A stretch of 64,000 nucleotides of DNA from Candidatus Adamsella avium (GTDB lineage Bacteria > Cyanobacteriota > Vampirovibrionia > Gastranaerophilales > CAJFVJ01). Below are positions 1 through 6,868 of the stretch, piece by piece. Location of the stretch: positions 615,998 to 679,997 of the forward strand of contig CAJFVJ010000003.1 in the NCBI GenBank assembly GCA_904420445.1, read 5' to 3'. The notes beneath the pieces are model-generated. The model was not told the DNA's origin. It was given only the letters and a program-made list of their open reading frames with translations, and searched no databases. Made by a program: the position numbers and the translations under genes. The first letter of the stretch is position 1. Every line of letters begins with the position of its first letter.

Positions 1-86
1 CGACTAACCGAAGATATCTGAGGTGTTTTTGTTTTTAGGAACCAATTTCGCCACGACTTTGATAATTGAATACTTTGTTTTGTCAT

Positions 87-168
87 GGGTGATTGGCGAA
101 ATTGGTAGACGCACTAGACTTAGGATCTAGCGGGTACCCCCGTGAGAGTTCGAGTCTCTCATCGCCCA
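87..168 (+). tRNA. tRNA-Leu (anticodon UAG)
   Basis: Seven-pair acceptor stem (87-93 with 161-167, one G-U pair), D-arm, anticodon stem 114-118/126-130 with loop 119-125, and anticodon TAG at 121-123. A long variable arm and a T-arm with TTCGAGT loop follow. The long variable arm and the UAG anticodon identify leucine. The 3' CCA is not encoded (A73 is followed by TT). Confidence 0.96.
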
Positions 169-182
169 TTTTTTATATTTAT

Positions 183-206
183 AAGACCGCATTTGCGGTC
201 TTTTTT
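183..206 (+). terminator. Rho-independent terminator after tRNA-Leu
   Basis: A nine-pair hairpin (AAGACCGCA / TGCGGTCTT with a 2-nt loop) runs into a T-tract, 15 nt after the tRNA. It ends the tRNA transcript. Confidence 0.85.
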
Positions 207-291
207 GTTGTCGACTCGAATTGGTATTTTGATTTGAAAAAATCAAAATACGAGAACTCCCCCACTGACTCGTAATGAGCCATAGCAAAAA

Positions 292-582
292 CTATACTCT
301 GACTCGGTCTATATCTATAACCATATCCTCAGATATATCTGAGGAATTCTTCAACAATACATAAGCCTTCAGAGCATCTACCGCAGCATGCCCGCCGGGT
401 CTGTCAAAAACATATTTTCTGACCATTCCGTCTTCACTGTCTTGTTCCTTAATTGAAGAACTATCAATTCCTTTTATATTATCAACATCAAATTTTCTCT
501 CTGAAATATCGCCTTTATAAATAACTCTTGCCTGTATTTTTCCTCCTCCGAAGGAAGTGTTGCCTACCGGTAAAATATTCAT
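292..582 (-). CDS. Small orphan protein with N-terminal SFGG motif
   Basis: A 96-residue protein of unknown function. The ATG at 582-580 is preceded by a good ribosome-binding site (AGAGGAG, spacing about 7), so the start is well supported. No membrane segment or signal peptide is visible; the body is hydrophilic with acidic patches (residues 40-50, 80-90). Residues 9-13 read TSFGG. The same Ser/Asn-Phe-x-Gly signature recurs near the N-terminus of at least five other unrelated proteins in this window (2101, 11968, 12962, 33716, 46068). No family recognised. Confidence 0.75.
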   Translation of the reverse strand: MNILPVGNTSFGGGKIQARVIYKGDISERKFDVDNIKGIDSSSIKEQDSEDGMVRKYVFDRPGGHAAVDALKAYVLLKNSSDISEDMVIDIDRVRV

Positions 583-684
583 AGTTTTTTCTCCTCTTAA
601 TAATTCTGCCTACAATTTCTTTTATCACCAAAATATGTACAAGGAAAGATAATATAAAATGGATTTATGGTATTTTTTAGAATA

Positions 685-693
685 TGCTATACT
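685..693 (+). promoter_or_regulatory. Extended -10 promoter of a leaderless transcript
   Basis: TGC followed by TATACT (688-693) is an extended -10 element. Normal spacing puts the transcription start at about 700, directly on the ATG at 701. No convincing -35 is visible. This supports the internal start for the WG-repeat protein. Confidence 0.5.
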
Positions 694-700
694 TATTCCC

Positions 701-1324
701 ATGCAAAAGGTTATTTTAATATCAGTTTTAATACTCAACATATTATTGCCGGTTGCTTTTGGTGAGCCACCCCAAACAATAATGAAACAGGCAACCAGAG
801 AACACTATATTGTAAAAAATAATGATAACAACAAATACGGCATTATTGATAAGTCAAATAAAATCATTATCCAACCGGTTTATGACGAAATTAAAACAGA
901 AGGAGAAACTTCTTATCTTCCCAAAAAGTATTATGAAAAAGTTATTTTTCGCACAAAATTAAACAATAAATACGGATTGGCTGATACGAACGGAAAAATT
1001 TTATACGAACCGCAATTTGACGAAATAAGCCGCCTTGGACATAATAATGTAACCAAACCCAGATATTTAAAAGTTAAAAAAAATAGCAAATACGCCTTAT
1101 TTGATATAAAAGAAAAAGAACTCAGCGATTTTATATTTGATGAAATCTCTCTTAATTCAATAGACGAAATTCAAGTTGTCAAAGACGGAAAAAAATATCT
1201 GCTCTATCCTGCAAAAGGAATTTTGAAGGGAGTAGGCATTGTCTTATTTGCTCCTGTTGCTTTGGTTTGCGGACTAATTCTTGCTCCTTTTGCGCTTATA
1301 TCCTTATTTTTCTCATCCCCATAA
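701..1324 (+). CDS. Secreted/membrane WG-repeat-like protein
   Basis: About 207 residues. An ATG 42 nt upstream (659) is also open, with a weak AAGGAAAG site. The ATG at 701 gives an immediate signal-peptide-like N-terminus (MQKVILISVLILNILLPVAFG) and sits where an extended -10 would start the RNA, so I prefer it. Three degenerate WG-type beta repeats follow, each about 45 residues. They show YGIIDKSNKIIIQPVYDEI-, YGLADTNGKILYEPQFDEI- and YALFD...FIFDEI-like cores, typical of the WG (KWG) repeat family of exported proteins of unknown function. The C-terminus is a hydrophobic segment of about 28 residues, probably a membrane anchor. Confidence 0.75.
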   Translation: MQKVILISVLILNILLPVAFGEPPQTIMKQATREHYIVKNNDNNKYGIIDKSNKIIIQPVYDEIKTEGETSYLPKKYYEKVIFRTKLNNKYGLADTNGKILYEPQFDEISRLGHNNVTKPRYLKVKKNSKYALFDIKEKELSDFIFDEISLNSIDEIQVVKDGKKYLLYPAKGILKGVGIVLFAPVALVCGLILAPFALISLFFSSP

Positions 1325-2100
1325 GAAATGAATTTTATCAACGCATGCTCCTGCTGTCAAAGCTGCAGCTTTTTTAGAGAGCATTTTCTTCTGTATAACA
1401 TGCTTTTCTTTCCTTACATTATTTAATTTTATTCAACAAAAAGCACAATGCACAAAGTTCCTCAAATATAGCGCATGCCTTTTAAGATATTAAGTTTAAA
1501 AAACAATTATTTTTGATTTCAAGAAATAGACTAACGATAATACAAAAATTGTTATTGTCTTGTTTTATAAGAAAATTATTATTATATATTCTATATATAT
1601 TTTCTGTTTAAAGCTTTAAAAAAACAAAAATAAAATATAATAAACCGTCATTATAAAATAAAAATGTATCAATTCATATATTTTTATGCCTTATTTTTTA
1701 ATATACTTGAAAATTTTTAATTTTTAAATATAGTTTTTTGATTTTAAAAATTAAAAACAAAATACTATATTTACATTAGGAAACAGAAGAAATATTAAGA
1801 ATTATAAAAATCTTTATAAAAATTTTATATCAAAAAAAATAAATACAAATTGCAAAAACTTATCATATTTTTTCAAAAAAAATAAAACTTTTTTCTGAAC
1901 TGATTTAAAATATTATTATTTTTCTTTAAACAATCACATTCTTTTTGAAAGTCATTTTTCCCCGTTCCAAAATTACCTGGCAATATTCATCCTTGAGGCT
2001 TTTTTTTAATAATATTAGTTGGTATATTTATTCTTTGTTGGAATAAAAAAAATAAACTCAAAAATTCATCTGGCGGAAAAAAAGGAAATTTAGTCTATCT
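1325..2100. other. 775-bp very AT-rich intergenic region
   Basis: No open frame of useful length, RNA gene or clear repeat is visible. Composition falls well below the neighbours, with long A and T runs especially at 1500-1900. A 14-bp perfect palindrome AAAGCTGCAGCTTT (1359-1372) followed by T residues lies just after the WG-repeat gene and could be a weak terminator. The last 100 bases before the gene at 2101 must hold its promoter, but no element stands out. Confidence 0.6.
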
Positions 2101-3825
2101 ATGTTAGGAATTCGGACAAACTACAATCTGGATACAAAAAGTAATGTAAAAAATACTCAGCCTTCTTTCAAAGGTGCTGAGATGATTGCAACAAATGCGT
2201 TTTCTTACCTGAAAGACAACCCGATGGTAACTACAGCGCTCATTGATACTGTTCTCTGCGACGTACCAAAAGCTGTACAGGATACGAAACAACGTAATCC
2301 GTTTGCCGGTATAGAAACAGCTTTCAGAGAATTCTCAGGCACCTTCAACAACTGTTTTCTCCCGGGGATACTCGGTGCAGGATTCGGCTTCCTTGCTTCA
2401 TCAGGTATAAACAAAGCCTTTAACGTAAAAGCCAATAAAATCTGGGCTGATACTGATACAATAGATGCCTTCACTGATTTATACAAAAAAAGCAACGGTG
2501 ACCAGAATGCATTTCTGCAAAACGTTCTCTCAAAAGTATCAGCAGGACTTGATTCCTCTCATAAAATCAGCGGAGAACAAGCTGACAACATAGCTGATGC
2601 ATTCAAAGGAATAATTGCCAAAACAGGCAATATTTCAAAAAAAGATCATACAACACTGGTAGCACAAATAGGAGAAGCTTTAGGAGGACACTGCGAAGAA
2701 ATACGCTTCAACGGAATTGATACAAACGTAGATAACTTCATCAACGACACAATCAATATTTCGCGTGCTTTTGCAAGCGACAAATTGAAAGTTGTCAAAG
2801 ACGGAGTCAAACAAATTGACAACACAAAACTCGACTCATTTGCTTCCGGTCTGAAAAATGTTGCAAAGACAAAAACAGCTCTTGCCTTTGCCGTTACAAT
2901 TCCGATAGCCGTTGCTACACACTACCTAAACAGGGCTCAAACCAAGAAACGTTCAGGAAAAGACGGAGCACCCATCTACAAAGACTTTTCAGATAAAGAT
3001 TACAAAAGAGAGCTTACTCCTCAGGAAAAGAAAAAACTCGGAGCTCAAAAAGTCCTGGCATCAGGCTCTCTTGCAGGGATAGCCCTTGCTGCAATAGGTC
3101 CTAAAAAACTATCTCAATTCGGAAAGACCATGCAATTTAGAAATTTCAGAACAAGCCTTGACCAGTGCAGAGTTGTCAGCACAGCTACATTTGCCAGCAG
3201 ATTTATGGGTGCAGCCGACTCTACCGAACTCGGACAGTCTTTTATAAGAGATGTATCAAGTTTCATGTTCTTCTATGTAACAGGCGAGTTCGTAAGCAAA
3301 CTTACTGCAAAATCGATGGAAAAACCCGGTTATGACCTTTTCAGACAGGTTATGGACAAACCGCAGGAAAATGACGGCATAATGAAAAAACTTGCCTACG
3401 TTTTCAGAGGCAACGAACTGAAAACCCACAGGGAAGTTCTTATCGAAGAAGCTATCAAAGCAGGCAAAAAACTTGATATTACGGATAAGGGAGCAATTAA
3501 CACCAAAAAACTCCTCGAATCTCTCCCGCAAGAAGCGCAAGCTTTTGCAAAAAAACGTCTTGGAGTACTAAACAAAGCACAGGCTGCAAGCATGGCATTC
3601 TCTGCTCTCGCCCTTGGCGTCGCAATCCCTCAGCTTCTTATTAAACTGACTGACATCAACGAAGCAAAAAGAAAAAGCAAAATGGAAGAACAACAACACG
3701 CTCAACAACCGCAGAAACAGGAACAAAATTCAACCGTAACCTACAAAAAATTCCTCAACAACGGTAACTTCGGTTCTTCTAAACCTCAGGAAGTTTTCAA
3801 CGCTTTTGTAAAAAATAATCAGTAG
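2101..3825 (+). CDS. Large orphan protein with several hydrophobic segments and SFKG motif
   Basis: 574 residues, no recognised family. The N-terminus is hydrophilic and carries SFKG at residues 22-25. Hydrophobic, glycine/alanine-rich segments occur near residues 85-105, 262-280, 317-335, 395-410 and 486-507, suggesting a membrane-associated protein. The C-terminal 50 residues are Gln/Lys-rich and probably disordered. The gene follows the AT-rich gap and is 18 bp upstream of the deaminase, so the two may be co-transcribed. The ribosome-binding site is weak (AAGGAAA about 14 nt upstream). Possibly lineage-specific; the function is unknown. Confidence 0.8.
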   Translation: MLGIRTNYNLDTKSNVKNTQPSFKGAEMIATNAFSYLKDNPMVTTALIDTVLCDVPKAVQDTKQRNPFAGIETAFREFSGTFNNCFLPGILGAGFGFLASSGINKAFNVKANKIWADTDTIDAFTDLYKKSNGDQNAFLQNVLSKVSAGLDSSHKISGEQADNIADAFKGIIAKTGNISKKDHTTLVAQIGEALGGHCEEIRFNGIDTNVDNFINDTINISRAFASDKLKVVKDGVKQIDNTKLDSFASGLKNVAKTKTALAFAVTIPIAVATHYLNRAQTKKRSGKDGAPIYKDFSDKDYKRELTPQEKKKLGAQKVLASGSLAGIALAAIGPKKLSQFGKTMQFRNFRTSLDQCRVVSTATFASRFMGAADSTELGQSFIRDVSSFMFFYVTGEFVSKLTAKSMEKPGYDLFRQVMDKPQENDGIMKKLAYVFRGNELKTHREVLIEEAIKAGKKLDITDKGAINTKKLLESLPQEAQAFAKKRLGVLNKAQAASMAFSALALGVAIPQLLIKLTDINEAKRKSKMEEQQHAQQPQKQEQNSTVTYKKFLNNGNFGSSKPQEVFNAFVKNNQ

Positions 3826-3843
3826 TAAATAAAAAGAGGGCTT

Positions 3844-4425
3844 ATGAAAAAAATACTCAAATATATGAGTTTTCATGCTGCGAAAAAAAATAATATTATA
3901 AGCAACACCTGCTTCTCTCAAGAAGAACTGAACAACGCAAAAAATATAATACTTGAACTCCAAAGAAAAACCTCCGAACAAATCGAAAACGGCTACGGAC
4001 CGTTTCTCGCTGCAATATATGACGATAAAAACAACCTCATAGCAAGCATGCCAAACACCGTTGTCAACGACTGCAACTGCCTGCACCACGCAGAAATAAA
4101 CACAATCAGCGCAGCACAAAAAGAACTGAACTCATACGACCTCTCAAAGTTTAACCTGAGCATCTACATCACAGCGGAACCATGTATCATGTGCGCAGGC
4201 GCAATCATGTGGTCAGGAATCAAAAAAGTCTTCTATGGCGTAAGCTCTAAAGACGTCGAAGAAATAACAGGCTTCGACGAAGGATATAAACCGGAATGGA
4301 TGCAAGAATTCAAAAAAAGAAACATTCTTGTCTGCGGAAATATCGAAGAAGAAATCGGCAAAAATGTTCTGAAAAACTATGTCAACACAGGCAAAACCAT
4401 CTATAAACCGGAAAGATTTATCTAA
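3844..4425 (+). CDS. Nucleoside/guanine deaminase-like zinc enzyme (CDA fold)
   Basis: 193 residues. The cytidine-deaminase-fold zinc site is complete: HAE at 82-84 (zinc ligand plus proton-shuttle Glu84) and PCIMC at 113-117 (two Cys ligands). The segment after the second motif (VFYGVSSKDVEEITGFDEGYKP) resembles bacterial guanine deaminases of the GuaD type more than TadA, but substrate cannot be fixed from sequence. About 40 extra N-terminal residues precede the usual core. An AGAGGG site sits 4 nt before the ATG. Likely cytosolic purine salvage or base deamination. Confidence 0.8.
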   Translation: MKKILKYMSFHAAKKNNIISNTCFSQEELNNAKNIILELQRKTSEQIENGYGPFLAAIYDDKNNLIASMPNTVVNDCNCLHHAEINTISAAQKELNSYDLSKFNLSIYITAEPCIMCAGAIMWSGIKKVFYGVSSKDVEEITGFDEGYKPEWMQEFKKRNILVCGNIEEEIGKNVLKNYVNTGKTIYKPERFI

Positions 4426-4519
4426 ACTCTATATCAAAAAATTAACATATTAATTATATTTATATATTTATTTTTTTACATGCTAAAATAAATCTCATAT
4501 TCGTTTTTTGATATAGAGT
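4426..4519. repeat. 94-bp element bounded by 16-bp perfect inverted repeats
   Basis: ACTCTATATCAAAAAA at 4426-4441 is repeated exactly in inverted orientation at 4504-4519. The element begins at the base after the deaminase stop codon and ends 6 bp before the next ATG. The 62-bp interior is AT-rich. ATCT occurs directly outside both ends (4420-4423 and 4521-4524), which could be a short target duplication or chance. It could be a MITE-like insertion or a long-range RNA hairpin over the start of the next gene. Confidence 0.7.
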
Positions 4520-4525
4520 CATCTG

Positions 4526-5662
4526 ATGTCCAAAAAAGATAAAATACAAAAAAGAAAATCAGTAGCCTTCCCTATGATGGGAAATGTTTATATACCCGTC
4601 AAAACAATCCTGAAAAAACTCGGGGCAAAAGTCGTCCTCCCTCCTGAGAACAACAAGACAACCCTAGACCTCGGAGTAAAAAACAGCATCGAAGGCATCT
4701 GCTTCCCTTACAAACTTAACCTCGGAAACTACATCCAAGCGCTGAACCTCGGAGCTGATACGCTATTAATGTTTCAGGCACCAGGAACATGCCGTTTTGG
4801 AACCTACACAATCACAGCCTCCCATGTCCTTGAAAAAATGGGCTACAAATTTGAGATGGTTGTCTTTGATATGTATAAAGAACAGATGAAAGAGGTTATC
4901 AAAAAATTCTCCTACGTCGCACAAACAAAAAATCCTCTCAAAATAATCAACGCCTTCAGACTTGGTTTCAAAAAATTTTATGCCCTCGACAAAATAGAAA
5001 TTAAACTCTTCAAAACACGCCCCCGTGAACTCAACAGGGGTGACTCCGAAAAAATATACAAAAGAGCCAGAAAACTCATTGATAAAGCAGAAAACTCACG
5101 TGAACTCAGAAAAATCATGAAAAAAGTCATGGATGAGTTTGATAAAGTAGAAATTGACAGAGAAAAAGACGTCCCGATAGTCTACCTTACAGGCGAATTT
5201 TTCGTTCTCCTTGACCCGTTCACAAACATGGATATCGAAAAAACACTCGGAGAACTGGGCATCGAAGTCCAGAGGCAAATCATGCTCTCTGACTGGTTAG
5301 AGCATGTTCTCACCCCTCATTTGTTTTACAAAAAAGAATCCCATAGAGAACGCTCAACCAAGTACGCTGCAGAGTTTATGAAAAGAGCCATCGGTGGAGA
5401 GTGCATCGAATCAATAGGAGATGCCGTATTTGCCGCAAGACATAATGCTGATGGGCTGATACACCTGAGCCCGTTCACCTGTAACCCTGAAATAGTGACC
5501 CAGAACATCCTTCCTAAAGTAAGCGAGCATGAAGATATTCCCGTTATGTCACTCATACTCGACGAATTCACGGGACGTGCAGGTTATATCACAAGAATAG
5601 AAGCATTTGCAGACCTAATCAAACGGAAAAAAGCTAAAAAAAAGATGTTAATAAAAGCTTAA
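4526..5662 (+). CDS. Acyl-CoA dehydratase activase-related protein (HgdB/DUF2229-like)
   Basis: 378 residues. Features such as EGICFPYKLNLGNYIQAL, a GADTLLMFQAPGTCRFG stretch and a C-terminal HLSPFTCNPEIV segment match the COG3580/COG3581 group. Those proteins are related to 2-hydroxyacyl-CoA dehydratase components and their activators. Conserved cysteines at CFP, TCRFG and FTCNP could hold an Fe-S cluster. In known proteins the domain often follows an ASKHA ATPase domain; here it stands alone. The reaction is not predictable. It has no visible ribosome-binding site and starts just after the inverted-repeat element. A radical SAM gene follows after 69 bp. Confidence 0.7.
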   Translation: MSKKDKIQKRKSVAFPMMGNVYIPVKTILKKLGAKVVLPPENNKTTLDLGVKNSIEGICFPYKLNLGNYIQALNLGADTLLMFQAPGTCRFGTYTITASHVLEKMGYKFEMVVFDMYKEQMKEVIKKFSYVAQTKNPLKIINAFRLGFKKFYALDKIEIKLFKTRPRELNRGDSEKIYKRARKLIDKAENSRELRKIMKKVMDEFDKVEIDREKDVPIVYLTGEFFVLLDPFTNMDIEKTLGELGIEVQRQIMLSDWLEHVLTPHLFYKKESHRERSTKYAAEFMKRAIGGECIESIGDAVFAARHNADGLIHLSPFTCNPEIVTQNILPKVSEHEDIPVMSLILDEFTGRAGYITRIEAFADLIKRKKAKKKMLIKA

Positions 5663-5731
5663 CAAACTAAATTAATAATATTTTGTGTATAGTATCATAG
5701 AGAAATACAAAAGAGAGAGGGGCAAAAAACA

Positions 5732-6829
5732 ATGTCATCAACAACTCAAGAAAAAGTAACACCAATCAAAAATTCACGAAATAAAATGACTCCCGACAGA
5801 ATGAGATATTTCGGTCATCTTCTCGGCAGCATGGGAGATATTCTCCACTCGAGATTTTTGACAAAAAGACCAAGACCGTTCATCTTCTCTTTGATGGTTA
5901 CAAGCAAATGCAACTGCAACTGCGATTTTTGCTTCTGGAAATACCACAAAGACAACGACGATATGACTCTTGCAGAAATTCAAAGACTCATGAAAGAGGC
6001 AAAACAGGAAGGTTATGTCGACAGCATTCTATGGGGTGGAGAACCTCTTCTCAGACAAGACTTTGCGGAAATATGCAAACAATCGCATGACCTCGGATGG
6101 TACACAAAAATGGCAACTAACGGCTATTTTCTCGAACAAAACCCTGATTTCGGGAAATATACTGATATAGCCTTTGTTTCACTCGATGCCATAGGCGATA
6201 AACACGACGAAATCAGAAAAATGCCAGGCTTATACAACAGAGTCGTAAACGGCATCGAATACCACAAAAAACACTCACCAAAAATGAGAATATACATCTG
6301 CTGCACTGTTTCAGCAGTCAATGACTTCGAACAGCTCAAAGAAGTCGCAAAATTCTGTCAGGACACTGACATCTTGCTTTATTTCACCGTAAATAAAAGC
6401 AATCAGGACTTCCATGAATGGCAGGGCAAAGACTATCTCAAAAAACTTGAACTCGAAACAGATGCGCTTGCTGAAACCTTCATCAAAATCAAAGAACTCA
6501 AAAAAGCAGGCTATCCGATTAGAAACTCTGACTACTTCATGGATTACATAATCAATAAACAAAACTACTATGAATGCCACTGGCCTCAGGTTGCAACAGT
6601 AATCTACTCAAACGGCGACCTGCTCAAATGCACTGATAGAAAACCGTTTTTGAATGTCAGAAACAGACCTTTCGGCGAGGCTCTACGTTCAAAAGAGTTC
6701 ATCGAAGTGGCAAACGCTTGCAAAGACTGCAAACTTGCCTGCGTCGGCAACTACGCACTCGATGTTTCAGGTCTTTGGAGATTTGACTGGCCTGCCATCA
6801 AATCACTTGCACAAATTGCAATAACCTAG
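5732..6829 (+). CDS. Radical SAM enzyme with C-terminal cysteine cluster
   Basis: 365 residues. The CxxxCxxC motif binding the SAM cluster is Cys60-x3-Cys64-x2-Cys67, inside SKCNCNCDFCFW, with an additional Cys62 between. A GGEP motif (WGGEPL) follows about 40 residues later, as in the family. The C-terminal part has CTDRKPF and ACKDCKLAC, a SPASM/Twitch-like cysteine set. A good GAGGGG ribosome-binding site precedes the ATG, with TATAGT/TATCAT at 5688-5698 as probable -10. No precursor peptide is evident nearby. It sits between the dehydratase activase-like gene and the Wza-like gene, so a role in envelope or lipid modification is possible but unproven. Confidence 0.8.
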   Translation: MSSTTQEKVTPIKNSRNKMTPDRMRYFGHLLGSMGDILHSRFLTKRPRPFIFSLMVTSKCNCNCDFCFWKYHKDNDDMTLAEIQRLMKEAKQEGYVDSILWGGEPLLRQDFAEICKQSHDLGWYTKMATNGYFLEQNPDFGKYTDIAFVSLDAIGDKHDEIRKMPGLYNRVVNGIEYHKKHSPKMRIYICCTVSAVNDFEQLKEVAKFCQDTDILLYFTVNKSNQDFHEWQGKDYLKKLELETDALAETFIKIKELKKAGYPIRNSDYFMDYIINKQNYYECHWPQVATVIYSNGDLLKCTDRKPFLNVRNRPFGEALRSKEFIEVANACKDCKLACVGNYALDVSGLWRFDWPAIKSLAQIAIT

Positions 6830-6868
6830 TACGTAATATATTCAATAAAATATAATCGAGAGAGGACA

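Noticed and set aside
93-275. 60-codon open frame on the plus strand
   Set aside because: It covers tRNA-Leu and its terminator; such frames are common shadows of tRNA-Leu genes.
1359-1372. Terminator at AAAGCTGCAGCTTT
   Set aside because: A palindrome without loop and with few T after it; too weak to call.
3730-4119. 129-codon minus-strand frame
   Set aside because: Shadow across the deaminase and the preceding gene; Cys/Val/Phe-rich translation with no domain.
6851-6856. TATAAT directly before the Wza-like gene as its promoter
   Set aside because: Its transcription start would fall 6 nt before the ATG and cut off the good ribosome-binding site; a start further upstream is more likely.
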